From JBBQWR01 sp038210495 (GTDB taxonomy: Bacteria > Planctomycetota > Planctomycetia > Pirellulales > DATAWG01): DNA of 64,000 bases. Positions 16,585 to 26,531 of the stretch are shown here, piece after piece (positions within the stretch are counted from its first letter, which is position 1; every line of letters begins with the position of its first letter). The stretch covers positions 62,001-126,000 of the forward strand of contig JBBQWR010000006.1 in NCBI GenBank assembly GCA_038210495.1, read 5' to 3'. Position numbers and translations under genes: made by a program. The notes under the pieces were generated by a model that did no database searches, was not told the DNA's origin, and saw only the letters and a program-made list of their open reading frames with translations.

Positions 16585-18189
16585 CTACTTCTCAACCCCG
16601 CCGTTGCCTTCGTCGATATAAAAATACGGTCCTAGCTTCATGGTTCGCAGATACTGTCGCCACTTGCCGGAGGCGGTGTCGCGCCGCGCTTCGAGCTTCT
16701 CGTAAACCGGTTCCCTATCGGGCGGCGCGCGGCCCACGAGCGCCTCGCCGAGCACTCGCCCATCCAGCGATTCATTGGATGCAATTCCGAGTATCGCAAG
16801 CGCAGTCGGCGCCACGTCCACGTTGCCACTGGGTAGCTTATCGATCCAACCCGATCGAAAATCCGGCCCTGCGGCGATCAGTGTGTTGTGCATGTCGTAG
16901 GGACTGAGACTCGCGTGAATTCCCTGCCCAACGCCGCGCTTCAGCGGGTCGGATATATCGAGCCCACGCATTCCGGTCTTGCTCGGCTCGTCGGTCCATT
17001 TCAGCGACACGACGATGTCGGGCGCATCGCGAGTGTCGATCCGCGCCACGGCCAAGGGAAAGGTCCCTTCGAACTCAAATCGCGAAAAAATAACGCCCGC
17101 GATATCGCTCGTTTGCAAAAATTCAACCAATCGCTGGGCCGTCCGCTTGTCGTGGTCCGTCACATACAACAGGCTTGTCCCCCCTAGGCCGACGACCATC
17201 GTGTCGCCCGTCACTGGTTTTTTCTTAAAGCTCTTGAACGCTTGAAAGCCGGCGTCGTTCAATATCTCGACCGCGTCGATCGCCCGGCCGATTGTCGAGA
17301 ATCCGTGGTCGGATACGACGAAGACGTCGGTCTTGTCGCGCAGCTTTTTGTCTTCGAGCGCTTGGAGCACTCGGGCGAGATTGTCGTCGCTGCTGCGGAG
17401 CGCTTTCTTGGCGACTTCGGAATTCGGTCCTGCGCCATGCTGGGCATAGTCGGGCTCGCTGAGCCACAGGACCGACAGGGCGGGCAATTCCTTTGCCCAC
17501 AGCACGTCGATGAGCGATTGAGTCGTCCAGGCGTCTTCGGCGACATTGGGCGCCGTCTTGGAGTCGGCTATTTTGGGAAACTCGCCATGCGCCGTTTTCA
17601 GCGCGTCGATTTCGGTACTGGGTATCGTCTCGCCGCCGAAGAGCACCGCCGACGCATTATCGCCTGAGCGTAAGCGACGGTCTTGAAGCAGAGCGACGGC
17701 CTTCGTGCCGGCCACGGCCGTTCTCCGGCCGGCCTGTTGCACCCGCTCGGCCAGCGTGGGCATCGCGACGAAATGCCCGTCTGTCAGCTCGTCGCCCTTG
17801 CGGATCGCTTGCAGCGATTCGGTGTTGATGGCCTTTTCGGCATTGATGGTTGGCCGATATTCGCTGTTGGCCATGATGCCGTCGTGGACGGGATAACACC
17901 CGGTCGCGAGCGCCGCGCCGTTCGCCTCGGTCGACGACACGTACACGCTGTGATGGTTGGCGAACGTCGTCCCGGTTTGCCCCATGCGAAACAGAGCGGG
18001 CGTGTCTCGCTCGGTCACGGAATCCGGCCGCAATCCGTCCCACACGACGATGACGACATGCTCGGCTCGTGCCTTGGGCTCGGACGCTTGCTTAGCATCG
18101 GCCGCTCGACTCGACCTCTCGGCTCGCGAAAAGAAAATCGACAACGCGAAAAAGCACGAACCGATCACCGCTGAAATCAGCCTTCGCAT
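16585..18189 (-). CDS. Exported type I phosphodiesterase / alkaline-phosphatase-fold hydrolase
   Basis: The protein has 534 residues and an N-terminal signal/anchor. The alkaline-phosphatase fold is shown by VVIVVWDGLRPDSVT (metal ligand Asp), a putative catalytic Ser/Thr region near SSTEANGAALATGCYP, a mid-protein SEPDYAQHGAGP (Asp and His ligands) and VFVVSDHGFSTIGRAID (Asp-His ligands). This places it among nucleotide pyrophosphatase/phosphodiesterases. The substrate could be a nucleotide, phospholipid or phospho-sugar and cannot be decided. It stands 227 bp from the ABC operon on the same strand. That gap contains an 18-bp inverted repeat next to the operon's end. Confidence 0.82.
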   Translation of the reverse strand: MRRLISAVIGSCFFALSIFFSRAERSSRAADAKQASEPKARAEHVVIVVWDGLRPDSVTERDTPALFRMGQTGTTFANHHSVYVSSTEANGAALATGCYPVHDGIMANSEYRPTINAEKAINTESLQAIRKGDELTDGHFVAMPTLAERVQQAGRRTAVAGTKAVALLQDRRLRSGDNASAVLFGGETIPSTEIDALKTAHGEFPKIADSKTAPNVAEDAWTTQSLIDVLWAKELPALSVLWLSEPDYAQHGAGPNSEVAKKALRSSDDNLARVLQALEDKKLRDKTDVFVVSDHGFSTIGRAIDAVEILNDAGFQAFKSFKKKPVTGDTMVVGLGGTSLLYVTDHDKRTAQRLVEFLQTSDIAGVIFSRFEFEGTFPLAVARIDTRDAPDIVVSLKWTDEPSKTGMRGLDISDPLKRGVGQGIHASLSPYDMHNTLIAAGPDFRSGWIDKLPSGNVDVAPTALAILGIASNESLDGRVLGEALVGRAPPDREPVYEKLEARRDTASGKWRQYLRTMKLGPYFYIDEGNGGVEK

Positions 18190-18320
18190 AATGCACGCCT
18201 CGGTAAACCTAAACCGGAAAACAATAACCGCCGCAGCAAAGATACCTTACGGACTGAGCGGTCGATAGGAACGGCTCCGGCCAAGCGGGGCGATATTCCG
18301 ATGCCATCCGAAGAAGAATG

Positions 18321-18407
18321 GACGGGATTAACAGGATTCACATGATGTCGTTTAGGAGATAGCGAAGCCATCACGCCGCTAATCCTGAAAATCCTGTTAA
18401 TCCCGTC
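18321..18407. repeat. GACGGGATTAACAGGATT perfect inverted repeat
   Basis: Perfect 18-nt arms (18321-18338 and 18390-18407) flank a 51-nt spacer. The right arm ends 10 nt from the stop codon of the ABC ATPase gene (reverse strand), so the element lies directly at the operon's 3' end. A diverged relative occurs at 58317-58422. Confidence 0.85.
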
Positions 18408-18416
18408 TATTTCTGC

Positions 18417-19952
18417 TCAGCCGCGCGAAGCGGGCTCGCAATCGGTCGCGGCTTCCATGATCCGATGTTCGGTCGCCTCGGCGCGGCTGAATTCGCCCGT
18501 GAGCCGTCCTTCGCAGAGCACCAAGATGCGATCGCTGACCGTGAGCAATTCGGGCAGCTCGCTGGAGGTGACGATGATTCCCAATCCCTGCCGGCAGAGA
18601 CGATCCATCAACCGGTACAACTCCGCCTTCGCGCCGACGTCGACGCCGCGGGTTGGATCGTCGAGCAGCAGCACCTTCGGCTTGGTCAATAGCCAGCGGC
18701 CGACGATGCACTTTTGCTGGTTTCCGCCGCTAAGGGTCGTGATCGCCGCGTCGATCCCCGCCGTTTTGACGCTCAGCGACGAGACTTCGCCGGCCGCCGC
18801 CGCTCGCTCGCGTCGGTCGCTGATCAGTCCGCCGCTCATCATATCGGCCAACGAGCAAACGGTGATATTCTGACCGACGCTCATTTGAGCAAAGAGGCCC
18901 AGACGCTTGCGGTCTTCGGTCACGAGCGCCACGCCGGCCTGTTTCGCCTCGGCGGGATGCTCGAATCGAACTTGTCGGCCGTCGAGCCAAATCTCTCCCG
19001 CGGGCGGCTGCGGCGCCGCGCCGAATAGGCATTCGAGCAGCTCCGTCCGCCCCGCGCCCATCAGTCCGGCGATGCCCAGTATTTCGCCGCGCCGTAAAGA
19101 GAAGCTAATGTCCTTTAGGCGCCAAGCCCGAGCATGGCCGGGCCAGGGCAGCGATAGCCCGCGCACTTCCAACACGGTGCCGGCTGGCGTGCGCCCCTCG
19201 CCGAGCTTCGTTTCCTCGAGTTCTCGACCGACCATCAGATGGGTAATGTCGCGCGGAGTGACGGCCGATCGCTCGACGCTCCGCACCAAGCGGCCGTCGC
19301 GGAGCACGGTGATTCGATCGGCCAGGCGAAATATCTCGTCCATCTTGTGCGAGATATACAAGATCGTGACGCCGCGCTGCCTCAACCGATCGATCACGCG
19401 ATAGAGCCGCGCCACCTCAGATTCGGTCAATGCGCTCGTCGGCTCGTCCATGATCAGAATTTCGGCTTCGATCGACAGCGCCTTGGCGATCTCGATAAGC
19501 TGCTGATCGCCGACTCGCAGCGAACCGACAAGTTGCGATGGCGCGACATCGCATTCGAGTTCGCGAAGTAGTTTGCCAGCCGCGCGCTCCATGCCGGCGT
19601 CGTCGAGCCAGCCGAAGCGATTGCGCAATTCTCGGCCCAAGAAGATATTCGCCGCGACCGAAAGCTGCTCGACGAGATTCAATTCCTGATGAATGATGCT
19701 CACGCCCGCATGCTCGGCGTCGCGAGTGCTGGCGAACAAGGCGGTTTGGCCGTTGAGCTTGAGTTGTCCTTCGTACTCGGTGATGACGCCGGCGAGAATT
19801 TTCATGAGCGTGCTTTTGCCCGCGCCATTCTCGCCGCAAATGGCATGGAGCTCGCCGCGGCGAACGCCGAACGACACGCCGGAGAGCGCGACGACGCCGG
19901 GAAACCGCTTCGAGACACGCTCGATCGAGATGTGATCGACCGGGCCCGTCAT
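18417..19952 (-). CDS. Sugar ABC transporter ATP-binding protein (CUT2 family)
   Basis: A 511-residue double ATPase of the RbsA/MglA/XylG type. The first domain has Walker A GENGAGKST, the Q-loop HQELNLV and Walker B ILIMDEPTSAL. The second has a modified P-loop GLMGAGRTE, signature LSGGNQQK and Walker B VLLLDDPTRGVD. The degenerate second P-loop is normal for CUT2 ATPases. It energises import of a monosaccharide; which one is unknown. The ATG at 19952 overlaps the permease stop (ATGA), showing translational coupling. The 3' end is followed at once by the GACGGGATTAACAGGATT inverted repeat. Confidence 0.92.
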   Translation of the reverse strand: MTGPVDHISIERVSKRFPGVVALSGVSFGVRRGELHAICGENGAGKSTLMKILAGVITEYEGQLKLNGQTALFASTRDAEHAGVSIIHQELNLVEQLSVAANIFLGRELRNRFGWLDDAGMERAAGKLLRELECDVAPSQLVGSLRVGDQQLIEIAKALSIEAEILIMDEPTSALTESEVARLYRVIDRLRQRGVTILYISHKMDEIFRLADRITVLRDGRLVRSVERSAVTPRDITHLMVGRELEETKLGEGRTPAGTVLEVRGLSLPWPGHARAWRLKDISFSLRRGEILGIAGLMGAGRTELLECLFGAAPQPPAGEIWLDGRQVRFEHPAEAKQAGVALVTEDRKRLGLFAQMSVGQNITVCSLADMMSGGLISDRRERAAAAGEVSSLSVKTAGIDAAITTLSGGNQQKCIVGRWLLTKPKVLLLDDPTRGVDVGAKAELYRLMDRLCRQGLGIIVTSSELPELLTVSDRILVLCEGRLTGEFSRAEATEHRIMEAATDCEPASRG

Positions 19953-21274
19953 TCGACACCCGCTCCCGATCGCGTGGAGGCGGTGGGGGACTTGGCTCGG
20001 CTCTCGACAAATTTGATCGCGATCAGCAGCCCCACAAAGACGGCCGTGACGCCCATTCCCGCGTAGGCCGGCATAATGAGCGGCAAGAGCACGCCGGAAA
20101 ACAATCCGAGCGTCAAAATCGCGATCCAGCCCAAAAGGCCCGGAAAATATCGTTTCCCCCCGGCCCCGGCTTGGCGAAATTGGTTGAACGTCACGGCGAA
20201 CACGACCACGACGCCGACGATCATGCCTTCGTACACGTCGGCCTTGCCCCCCGCGACAACCCGGCCGACACCGTCGATCACCGTGCGCAGGAACAAACAC
20301 CCCATGACGACGCCGACGATCGAGCCGATGCCCCCTTGCAAGCTACAACCCCCCACGACGGCGGCGGCGATCGCGTTGAGCTCGTAGCCGCGGCCGAGCG
20401 TCTGCGGATCGGCGACGCTCTGATCGCCGATATACAAAATGCCGGCGATCGCCGAGAGCATGGCGCTGATGCAGTAGGCCAGCCATTTCAGCCGGTCGGT
20501 GCGAATGCCGCTCAGTCGGGCAGCCTGCTCGTTGCCCCCCAGCGCATATAGGCGCCGGCCAACCACCGTGCGAGCCATCAACATCCAGCACAGTATCGCG
20601 AGAACCAGAAACAGGACCACGGGTATCCAGAGATTCGTGGCGAAGCTGCGGAACGTGTGATCGAACACATTGATTTGCGTCACCGACTGGTCGAGAAGCC
20701 GATTTTGAGCCATTTTGGCGGTAATCAGCTCGACGATCGCGCGGCCAAAACTGCGCAGCCCCACGAGCGTCGCCAGCGTGGCGATAAACGGCGGCAGTCC
20801 AATCACGGTAATCAACCAGGCATGCAAACTGCCGATCAGAAATCCGACGAGGATCGCGCCCGCGATTCCCGCCGCGATCGCGCCATAAGCGACGGCGCCG
20901 CTTTTCATTCCGACCGGATCGAGCACGAGCATGATCGTGGCGCAGGTCGTCCCGCCGAATGCGATCATCGAGCCGCTCGATAGATCGATGCCACCGGCAA
21001 TGATCACGATCGCGCTGCCGAGAGCGAAAATCCCCAACATCACCGCGGGCCGCAGAATCAGCAGGAAGCTGTCCACGGGGGCGGTGAAATAGGTGTGCAA
21101 CGGATCCACCGCGCCAGCCAACGCGGCGACCAGCAGGATCGCAAGCGCCAGCGAGGCGGCGCTGTTCCCCAGCCAGCGGCTTCTCGAGCGCAGACTATGA
21201 CCGGTCTCCATCGAGCGCTCGACCGTCAGCTTGCCGCTGTCGGTGGACCTCGCAGGCACAATCGGCTCGCTCAT
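19949..21274 (-). CDS. Sugar ABC transporter permease (CUT2, RbsC-like)
   Basis: A protein of about 441 residues with eight to ten hydrophobic segments and the BPD_transp_2 signature around AIVIIAGGIDLSSGSMIAF. The C-terminal NAIAAAVVGGCSLQGGIGSI is typical of RbsC/XylH-type permeases. It carries an N-terminal cytoplasmic extension and a longer C-terminal membrane portion than RbsC (about 320 residues). The ATG at 21274 overlaps the binding-protein stop by 4 nt (ATGA), and its own stop overlaps the ATPase start in the same way, so all three genes form one coupled operon. Confidence 0.9.
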   Translation of the reverse strand: MSEPIVPARSTDSGKLTVERSMETGHSLRSRSRWLGNSAASLALAILLVAALAGAVDPLHTYFTAPVDSFLLILRPAVMLGIFALGSAIVIIAGGIDLSSGSMIAFGGTTCATIMLVLDPVGMKSGAVAYGAIAAGIAGAILVGFLIGSLHAWLITVIGLPPFIATLATLVGLRSFGRAIVELITAKMAQNRLLDQSVTQINVFDHTFRSFATNLWIPVVLFLVLAILCWMLMARTVVGRRLYALGGNEQAARLSGIRTDRLKWLAYCISAMLSAIAGILYIGDQSVADPQTLGRGYELNAIAAAVVGGCSLQGGIGSIVGVVMGCLFLRTVIDGVGRVVAGGKADVYEGMIVGVVVVFAVTFNQFRQAGAGGKRYFPGLLGWIAILTLGLFSGVLLPLIMPAYAGMGVTAVFVGLLIAIKFVESRAKSPTASTRSGAGVE

Positions 21275-22356
21275 GAACTTTCCAGCTTCTTGGCGGCGAG
21301 CCACTTTTTGAATTCGGGGAACGAGGTGAATTGCACTTTGTCGCCAAACTCCTTGAACATCTCCGGAGTCAGCTTCGAGCCGTCGGGAACCACGACGCGC
21401 AGGCCCGTGTTGTAGAAGTCGCGATTCTCGCCCTTGTCGTCCTTCTGCGGGAGCATTTCGGCGGTCGTCTTGTTGTCCTTGTCGATCATCGCCTTGAGCA
21501 GCCGCACGGACTGATAGCCCATCTCGAAAGGATTCTGGACGACCATGCCATGAATCTTGCCTTCGCCCGCGGCGGCGACGGCCAGGGCTTCGGCGTCGAA
21601 CGTCACGACGGTTAGATCTTTTCGATTTTTCTCGTCCACGACATCGACGATGGCCGGGGCGTTGTACGACCAGATGCCGACCAACATGGCCAGTTTGGGA
21701 TTGTTGCGAATCGCGTCTCGGACGTTGTCGCGGGCTTTGGTCTTGTCAGTATCGTCGGCCATCCGGCCCTTTTCCGGATATTTCTCCTTGTCGCCGATGG
21801 CTTGAGTAAATCCATCCATGCGATCGCGGGCGTTTTGAGCACCCGTCTTGCCAACGAACTGAACGTATTCTCCGCCGTCGGGACGCAGATTCTTGGCCAC
21901 CGTGCCGAGGACTTTGCCGCCGAGCAAGTTATCCGTTCCGACGAAATACGATCTCGCGTCGCGGAACTTTTCGCGGTCGATGTCGCTATCGACGCAAACG
22001 ACCGGAATCCCCTTCGCTTGAAGCGCCTTCATCTCGTCCACGATCGCGACATTGTTGGGATCGATTATCGAAATGGCCACGCCGACCACGTCCGCCTGGG
22101 TGCGGAATTGGCGAAGCTTGCTGATCTGCCCCTCGGCCGTGCCATCGTTGATCTCCATGACCGCAGTCATGCCGGCGTCTTTGAGATTCAACTTTTGATC
22201 GGCTTCTTGGATGCCGGCGCGAGCGGCGTTCCAGAATGGCGAATCGTTGTTGTTCAGGAACACGATTCGCTTTTGCTTCGGTCCGCAACCGGTGACGGCC
22301 AGCAGGCCAAGCAACAGCAGCGTGGGAGTGAGCGAACGCATGAATTTTCGCAGCAT
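21271..22356 (-). CDS. Sugar-binding lipoprotein of CUT2 ABC transporter
   Basis: A periplasmic-binding-protein-like protein of 361 residues with a lipoprotein signal (LLAVTGC lipobox). It has a Peripla_BP_4 fold: IVFLNNNDSPFWNAARAGI, SIIDPNNVAIVDEMKALQ, GIPVVCVDSD and YFVGTDNLLGGK. This is the RbsB/XylF plan for monosaccharide capture. It is the first gene of the operon. The ATG at 22356 (AAGGAC upstream) was chosen over the open frame to 22500 because the lipobox then falls at residue 24. Confidence 0.9.
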   Translation of the reverse strand: MLRKFMRSLTPTLLLLGLLAVTGCGPKQKRIVFLNNNDSPFWNAARAGIQEADQKLNLKDAGMTAVMEINDGTAEGQISKLRQFRTQADVVGVAISIIDPNNVAIVDEMKALQAKGIPVVCVDSDIDREKFRDARSYFVGTDNLLGGKVLGTVAKNLRPDGGEYVQFVGKTGAQNARDRMDGFTQAIGDKEKYPEKGRMADDTDKTKARDNVRDAIRNNPKLAMLVGIWSYNAPAIVDVVDEKNRKDLTVVTFDAEALAVAAAGEGKIHGMVVQNPFEMGYQSVRLLKAMIDKDNKTTAEMLPQKDDKGENRDFYNTGLRVVVPDGSKLTPEMFKEFGDKVQFTSFPEFKKWLAAKKLESS

Positions 22357-22745
22357 GACGGAATGGTCCTTATCGGGCCCGCCGTTTAGAAACGGCGTGG
22401 CGGCTAGGATGGGTCGACGAGTCTTTAGAAGAGTTTGGATGAGCCATGTTTTTTTGTCGGAGACGACAGCGATTCTAAAATGCCAAGGGACGGTAAGCAA
22501 GCAGCCGGTTTCCCAACATTTTTTGGCGACGATGTAGCTAACGCGGGCGATAGTCCGGGGGATTTACCGAGACTTTTCCGCCCGCGGTCCCGCGATTTCG
22601 CGGAGATTGGATCGGAGTGGCCCTGCCGACTCAACTTCAGTCAACTCGGCGACCGATGCAATCGACAGGACCGGCAGAACTTCGCTTTTCTTGTCGATAC
22701 GCTGCCGCGCGACTTTTTCTTCAACATGGCCGCGAGTTCGCACGC

Positions 22746-23693
22746 ATGACTGTAGCCACGGACTTGCAGAATGTTTCCACCGCCGCACGCCGGCCGATTC
22801 CGCGCGGCGACTGGACGGCTATCGAGTCGATCGCCGACGAGCCTTGTCTGCCGACTGAAGCCGGCGATTGGCGGCTCGATGGCCTGCTGGCCGAAGGGGC
22901 GCTGTCGCGCGTGTTTGCCGCTCGGCCTAGCGGCCATTCGCTGAACCACCCGGCACAATACGTGCTGAAGATGCTGCACCCACGCTGGGAACGACAAAGC
23001 GAAGCCGTTTCGCTTTTTCACCGCGAAGCGAAAGTCGGGCGCGCTATCGATCATCCGCACGTCGTGCCCGTGCTCGCCGGACATGTCCATGAGGCGCCCT
23101 ACTTTATCGTGATGCCGCGGCTCAAAGGCCAGACGGTATCGGCACGACTGGAGCGCGAACAGGTTTTGCCCGCCAGACCGGCGCTCTGGATCGCGCGGCA
23201 GCTCGCCGAAGGACTGGCGGCGATGCACCGGCGGGGTTACTTGCATGGCGACGTGAAGCCGGCCAATGTTTTCTTGGCTCCGAGTGGCCATGCCACGCTG
23301 ATCGACCTGGGCTTCGCTCGCCCGCTCCATGACGTAGGCTCCGCCATCGATCGCGCGGGGCTGGGCACCATCAATTATCTGGCGCCCGAGCTGTTGATCT
23401 CAGCTCTGCGAGCGGATGAGCGGAGCGACATATACAGCCTGGGGGCCACGCTTTATGAAATGCTGGCCGGACGCCCGCCGCTGATCGCCGACACGCTCGC
23501 CGGCCTGTTGAATTTGCATCACGCGACGGAACCGGCGAGCCTGCGCGCGATCCGCCCCGACCTGTCGCCGGAAGTCGCGACGCTGACTCGGCAAATGCTT
23601 TCCCGCGAACCGCTCCGCCGTCCGCAGTCGATGGCCGAGGTGGTGCAGCGGCTGATGGGACTCGAGATCGAAGCGCTGGCCGAATGCCGCTAA
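22746..23693 (+). CDS. Serine/threonine protein kinase (catalytic domain only)
   Basis: A 315-residue kinase of the bacterial PknB/Hanks type. VAIK-like Lys is in YVLKMLH, the C-helix Glu is in FHREAKVG, the catalytic loop is LHGDVKPANVF (His167-Gly168-Asp169, HGD instead of HRD) and the metal-binding motif is LIDLGFA (DLG instead of DFG). The APE motif is YLAPELL. All catalytic residues remain, so it is probably active. There is no transmembrane or sensor domain after the kinase, unlike most planctomycete kinases. The ATG at 22746 leaves a 45-residue N-terminal extension before the kinase fold. It converges on glcF with only 15 bp between them. Confidence 0.85.
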   Translation: MTVATDLQNVSTAARRPIPRGDWTAIESIADEPCLPTEAGDWRLDGLLAEGALSRVFAARPSGHSLNHPAQYVLKMLHPRWERQSEAVSLFHREAKVGRAIDHPHVVPVLAGHVHEAPYFIVMPRLKGQTVSARLEREQVLPARPALWIARQLAEGLAAMHRRGYLHGDVKPANVFLAPSGHATLIDLGFARPLHDVGSAIDRAGLGTINYLAPELLISALRADERSDIYSLGATLYEMLAGRPPLIADTLAGLLNLHHATEPASLRAIRPDLSPEVATLTRQMLSREPLRRPQSMAEVVQRLMGLEIEALAECR

Positions 23694-23708
23694 GCGGACC
23701 GCCGTGAC

Positions 23709-25121
23709 CTACAATTGGTAGCTGCGATCCAAAAGATCCATCGGATGCACGATCTTAAGGCGCTCGCCTCGGCTCCGCGCTTCTCGGGCAATCTGCAACA
23801 GACACCCTGCGTTGGCGGTGACGACGGTGCTGGCGCCGGTTTGGAGAATGTTGTCCATTTTCCGCCGGCTCAGCCGCTGCGACATTTCCGGCTCGGTCAG
23901 GTTATAGGTTCCCGCCGCGCCGCAGCAGAGATCGGACTCGGCCAGGTCCTTGAGTTTCAGGCCGGGGATTTGAGCGAGTAGCCGCCGGGGCGCCTCGCGA
24001 ATCTTTTGAGCATGCGCCAAATGACAGGCGTCGTGATAGGTGGCCGTCAGATTCAGCCGGCCCATTGGCGGCACGATGCCGAGCGAGTCCAGAAATTCGT
24101 GGATATCGCGGACCTTGGCGGCGAACTCTTGCCGCTGACTCTGATGCTCGTCGTGCCAGTGATGGCCATAGTCCTTGAGCATCGCGCCGCAGCCGGCCAC
24201 GTTGACGATCACCGCGTCGACGTCGCGATAGTCGAAGGCCGCTAAATTGGCGTCGGCGAATTCGCGGGCCGGCTCGCTCGAACCGGCATGCAGGTGGATC
24301 GCGCCGCAGCAGCCCTGATTTTGCGGCGTCAGCACGTCGCAACCATTCTTTTGCAGCACGCGAGCGGTTGCCCAATTCGTATGACGGAACATCGCGTCGG
24401 AGACGCAGCCGGTGAACAGGGCGACACGCGCGCGTCGCTTGCCCTCGGCCTGCAACATGGGCGGCAGCCTCGGTTCGGCGCGGCGCGGCGGCGGGAGCAT
24501 CAGGGTCAGTTGTCGTAGCCGGCTCGGCAATAATCGTAGCAGCCCGGTCTTTTCGACAAGCGCCATCAGGCCCAACCGCTGCGCGATTCGCGCCGGGAGC
24601 AACAACTTACGCATTCGATCCGCGTAGGGAAACACGCCGAACAGGATCCAGCGATGAAACCAGTCGTGGCTCTTCTTCGGACCGTCGCCGATCTGTTCCA
24701 TCGCCACCCGGAACGGCTCGATGAGCTTGCCATATTGCACGCCCGACGGACACGCCGTCTCGCAGCCGCGGCAATCCAAGCAAAGCTCCAAATGTCGCCG
24801 CACCTCGGGCGTGAGATCCAGCCGGCCGTCCGTCACCGCCCGCATCAGGTAAATTCGCCCGCGGGGACTGTCGTTCTCATCGCCCAACTCGACATACGTC
24901 GGGCAAGAGGCGGTACACAAGCCGCAATGCACGCAGTCCAAAAACAGCCGATAGTCGATCCCCGCGCCCGGATTGAGCAGCACCGGCAGTTGTGGTCCAC
25001 GGGCGGAAGATTGCGGCGGCGCAGTGACGAGATGCGACTGCGGCGGCGGTCGATGCGCGGCCGGAGTTGGCGCCCCGTCGCCAATAATTGGCTGCGGCGT
25101 GGTTTCGGTCGTAGCGCTCAT
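23709..25121 (-). CDS. glcF: Glycolate oxidase iron-sulfur subunit
   Basis: A 470-residue protein with two 4Fe-4S ferredoxin motifs (CVHCGLCTASCP and CLDCRGCETACP). Two CCG domains follow, each with a Cys-rich cluster (NQGCCGAIHLHAG and DLCCGAAGTYNLT), as in GlcF and LutA. It passes electrons from the flavin subunits to the membrane quinone pool during glycolate oxidation to glyoxylate. It is the last gene of a glcD-glcE-glcF operon, 31 nt after glcE. The N-terminal 30 residues are Pro-rich and not conserved in the family. Confidence 0.92.
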   Translation of the reverse strand: MSATTETTPQPIIGDGAPTPAAHRPPPQSHLVTAPPQSSARGPQLPVLLNPGAGIDYRLFLDCVHCGLCTASCPTYVELGDENDSPRGRIYLMRAVTDGRLDLTPEVRRHLELCLDCRGCETACPSGVQYGKLIEPFRVAMEQIGDGPKKSHDWFHRWILFGVFPYADRMRKLLLPARIAQRLGLMALVEKTGLLRLLPSRLRQLTLMLPPPRRAEPRLPPMLQAEGKRRARVALFTGCVSDAMFRHTNWATARVLQKNGCDVLTPQNQGCCGAIHLHAGSSEPAREFADANLAAFDYRDVDAVIVNVAGCGAMLKDYGHHWHDEHQSQRQEFAAKVRDIHEFLDSLGIVPPMGRLNLTATYHDACHLAHAQKIREAPRRLLAQIPGLKLKDLAESDLCCGAAGTYNLTEPEMSQRLSRRKMDNILQTGASTVVTANAGCLLQIAREARSRGERLKIVHPMDLLDRSYQL

Positions 25122-25152
25122 GGGTGTTAATCTTCAGCCGGGGATCATGCGT

Positions 25153-26373
25153 TCAAAGTACCCCATACACAAACCGCCCCGGATTGAGCAGATTCTTGGG
25201 ATCGAATTGGCGTTTGACTTCTTCCATCAGCATACCAGCCGGAGTTGTCCCGCCCCAGACGGCCTGTCGCGTAATCTCCCCCGGCAAGTTGGCCGAAAGT
25301 GCAATGAGATGACCACCCGCGTTGGCGGCCGCCGGTTGCAGTTGACCGATAACGATTCGCGACACGCCGCCAGCCGGAAACGCTGGAAAACGGGCCAACA
25401 AGACGCCGTTGCCCGCGTGAGCCTGAACCGAGCAGTTCGGCGCCGCGGCCGAGATCGATCGGATCATATCGACCGTTCGGCTCGCGGGCACGGCCGCCTT
25501 GATCGACAGAGCGGCCTCTCCCCGAGGAAAATCTCGCAGCCGCCGCCACAGGCCATCCGCTTGCTCGTCAGCGATGGGAAGCGCTTCGACGGTTTCGGCT
25601 CGCCACTGCGTTTGCAGCGTGGTTTGCATCCATTCGACCTCGGGGGACGTGCCTTCCAGCGCGACAATGAGGTGTCCAAAATCGGCGGCGTCCAATCGCT
25701 CTAGCGCCGGATCGGCTTGCCAAATTGGACCGGTAACCAACTCGATCGCCGCTGGCGTCACGGGTGACGAGGCCATCCCTGCAAGAAGTTCGGCGGCCTG
25801 GGTGTCCGACTTCACGCGACAAGCCACCAGGCGCGTTTGCTCTGGGATCGGCTTAACCTTCAGCGTGACTTGAGTAATGATCGCCAGCGTGCCGAGCGAC
25901 CCTGTCAGTAGCTTGCAAAAATCGTAGCCGGCCACGTTTTTTACGACGCGGCCACCGCCGTGAAATGTGGTTCCGCGACCATCGACGGCCGTGATGCCGA
26001 TGACATAGTCGCGCACCGTGCCGTGACCGAATCGTAGCGGCCCGCTGAAATTCGTCGCGATCACGCCTCCCAGCGTCGCTTGCTCGGGCATAGGCGCGTC
26101 GATCGGCAATCGCTGTCGCTCGGCGGCCAGCGTCTTGGTCATTTCGGCCATCGTGATCCCGGCCTCGACCGTGATTGTCATATCCCGGGCGGGGTAATCG
26201 ATCACACGATTCAGTTTGGCCAGCGACAAATTCATGCCGGCGCGGGTCGCCGTCAGACCGAAATCCAAACTCGTCCCGCCGCCGACCGGATAGATCGCCA
26301 AGTCATCGGCAAAAGCTTGGCGAACGGCCGTGGCGAGTGCGTCTTGATCGGCGGGTGTTTGTGTTTCAGACAT
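25153..26373 (-). CDS. glcE: Glycolate oxidase FAD-binding subunit
   Basis: A 406-residue FAD_binding_4 protein. The flavin-binding landmarks are YPVGGGTSLDFG, MTITVEAGITMAEM, ATLGGVIATNFSGP and GGRVVKNVAGYDFCKLLTGSLG. GlcE is shorter than GlcD and lacks the full FAD-oxidase C-terminal domain, which matches this protein. It works in the GlcDEF complex. It starts 158 nt after the glcD stop; that spacer holds a short ACTCCCG tandem repeat. No clear Shine-Dalgarno is visible before the ATG. Confidence 0.9.
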   Translation of the reverse strand: MSETQTPADQDALATAVRQAFADDLAIYPVGGGTSLDFGLTATRAGMNLSLAKLNRVIDYPARDMTITVEAGITMAEMTKTLAAERQRLPIDAPMPEQATLGGVIATNFSGPLRFGHGTVRDYVIGITAVDGRGTTFHGGGRVVKNVAGYDFCKLLTGSLGTLAIITQVTLKVKPIPEQTRLVACRVKSDTQAAELLAGMASSPVTPAAIELVTGPIWQADPALERLDAADFGHLIVALEGTSPEVEWMQTTLQTQWRAETVEALPIADEQADGLWRRLRDFPRGEAALSIKAAVPASRTVDMIRSISAAAPNCSVQAHAGNGVLLARFPAFPAGGVSRIVIGQLQPAAANAGGHLIALSANLPGEITRQAVWGGTTPAGMLMEEVKRQFDPKNLLNPGRFVYGVL

Positions 26374-26500
26374 GGGGGAGGAGCGTGGAGCTGGAGATGG
26401 GAAGTGGGGAGCGTCTTGAAACAGTCTTTTTTGGCGCGACTTTGTCGCTTACGGCGAGGCAGGATGCCGCGGATATGTACGAGGACTCTGCGTCTGCTTC

Positions 26501-26517
26501 ACTCCCGACTCCCGACT
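26501..26517. repeat. ACTCCCG tandem repeat (short)
   Basis: ACTCCCGACTCCCGACT in the glcD-glcE spacer. It uses the same heptamer as the blocks near 1850-1880 and 63771-63803. Confidence 0.6.
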
Positions 26518-26531
26518 TTTTCCCCCTGACG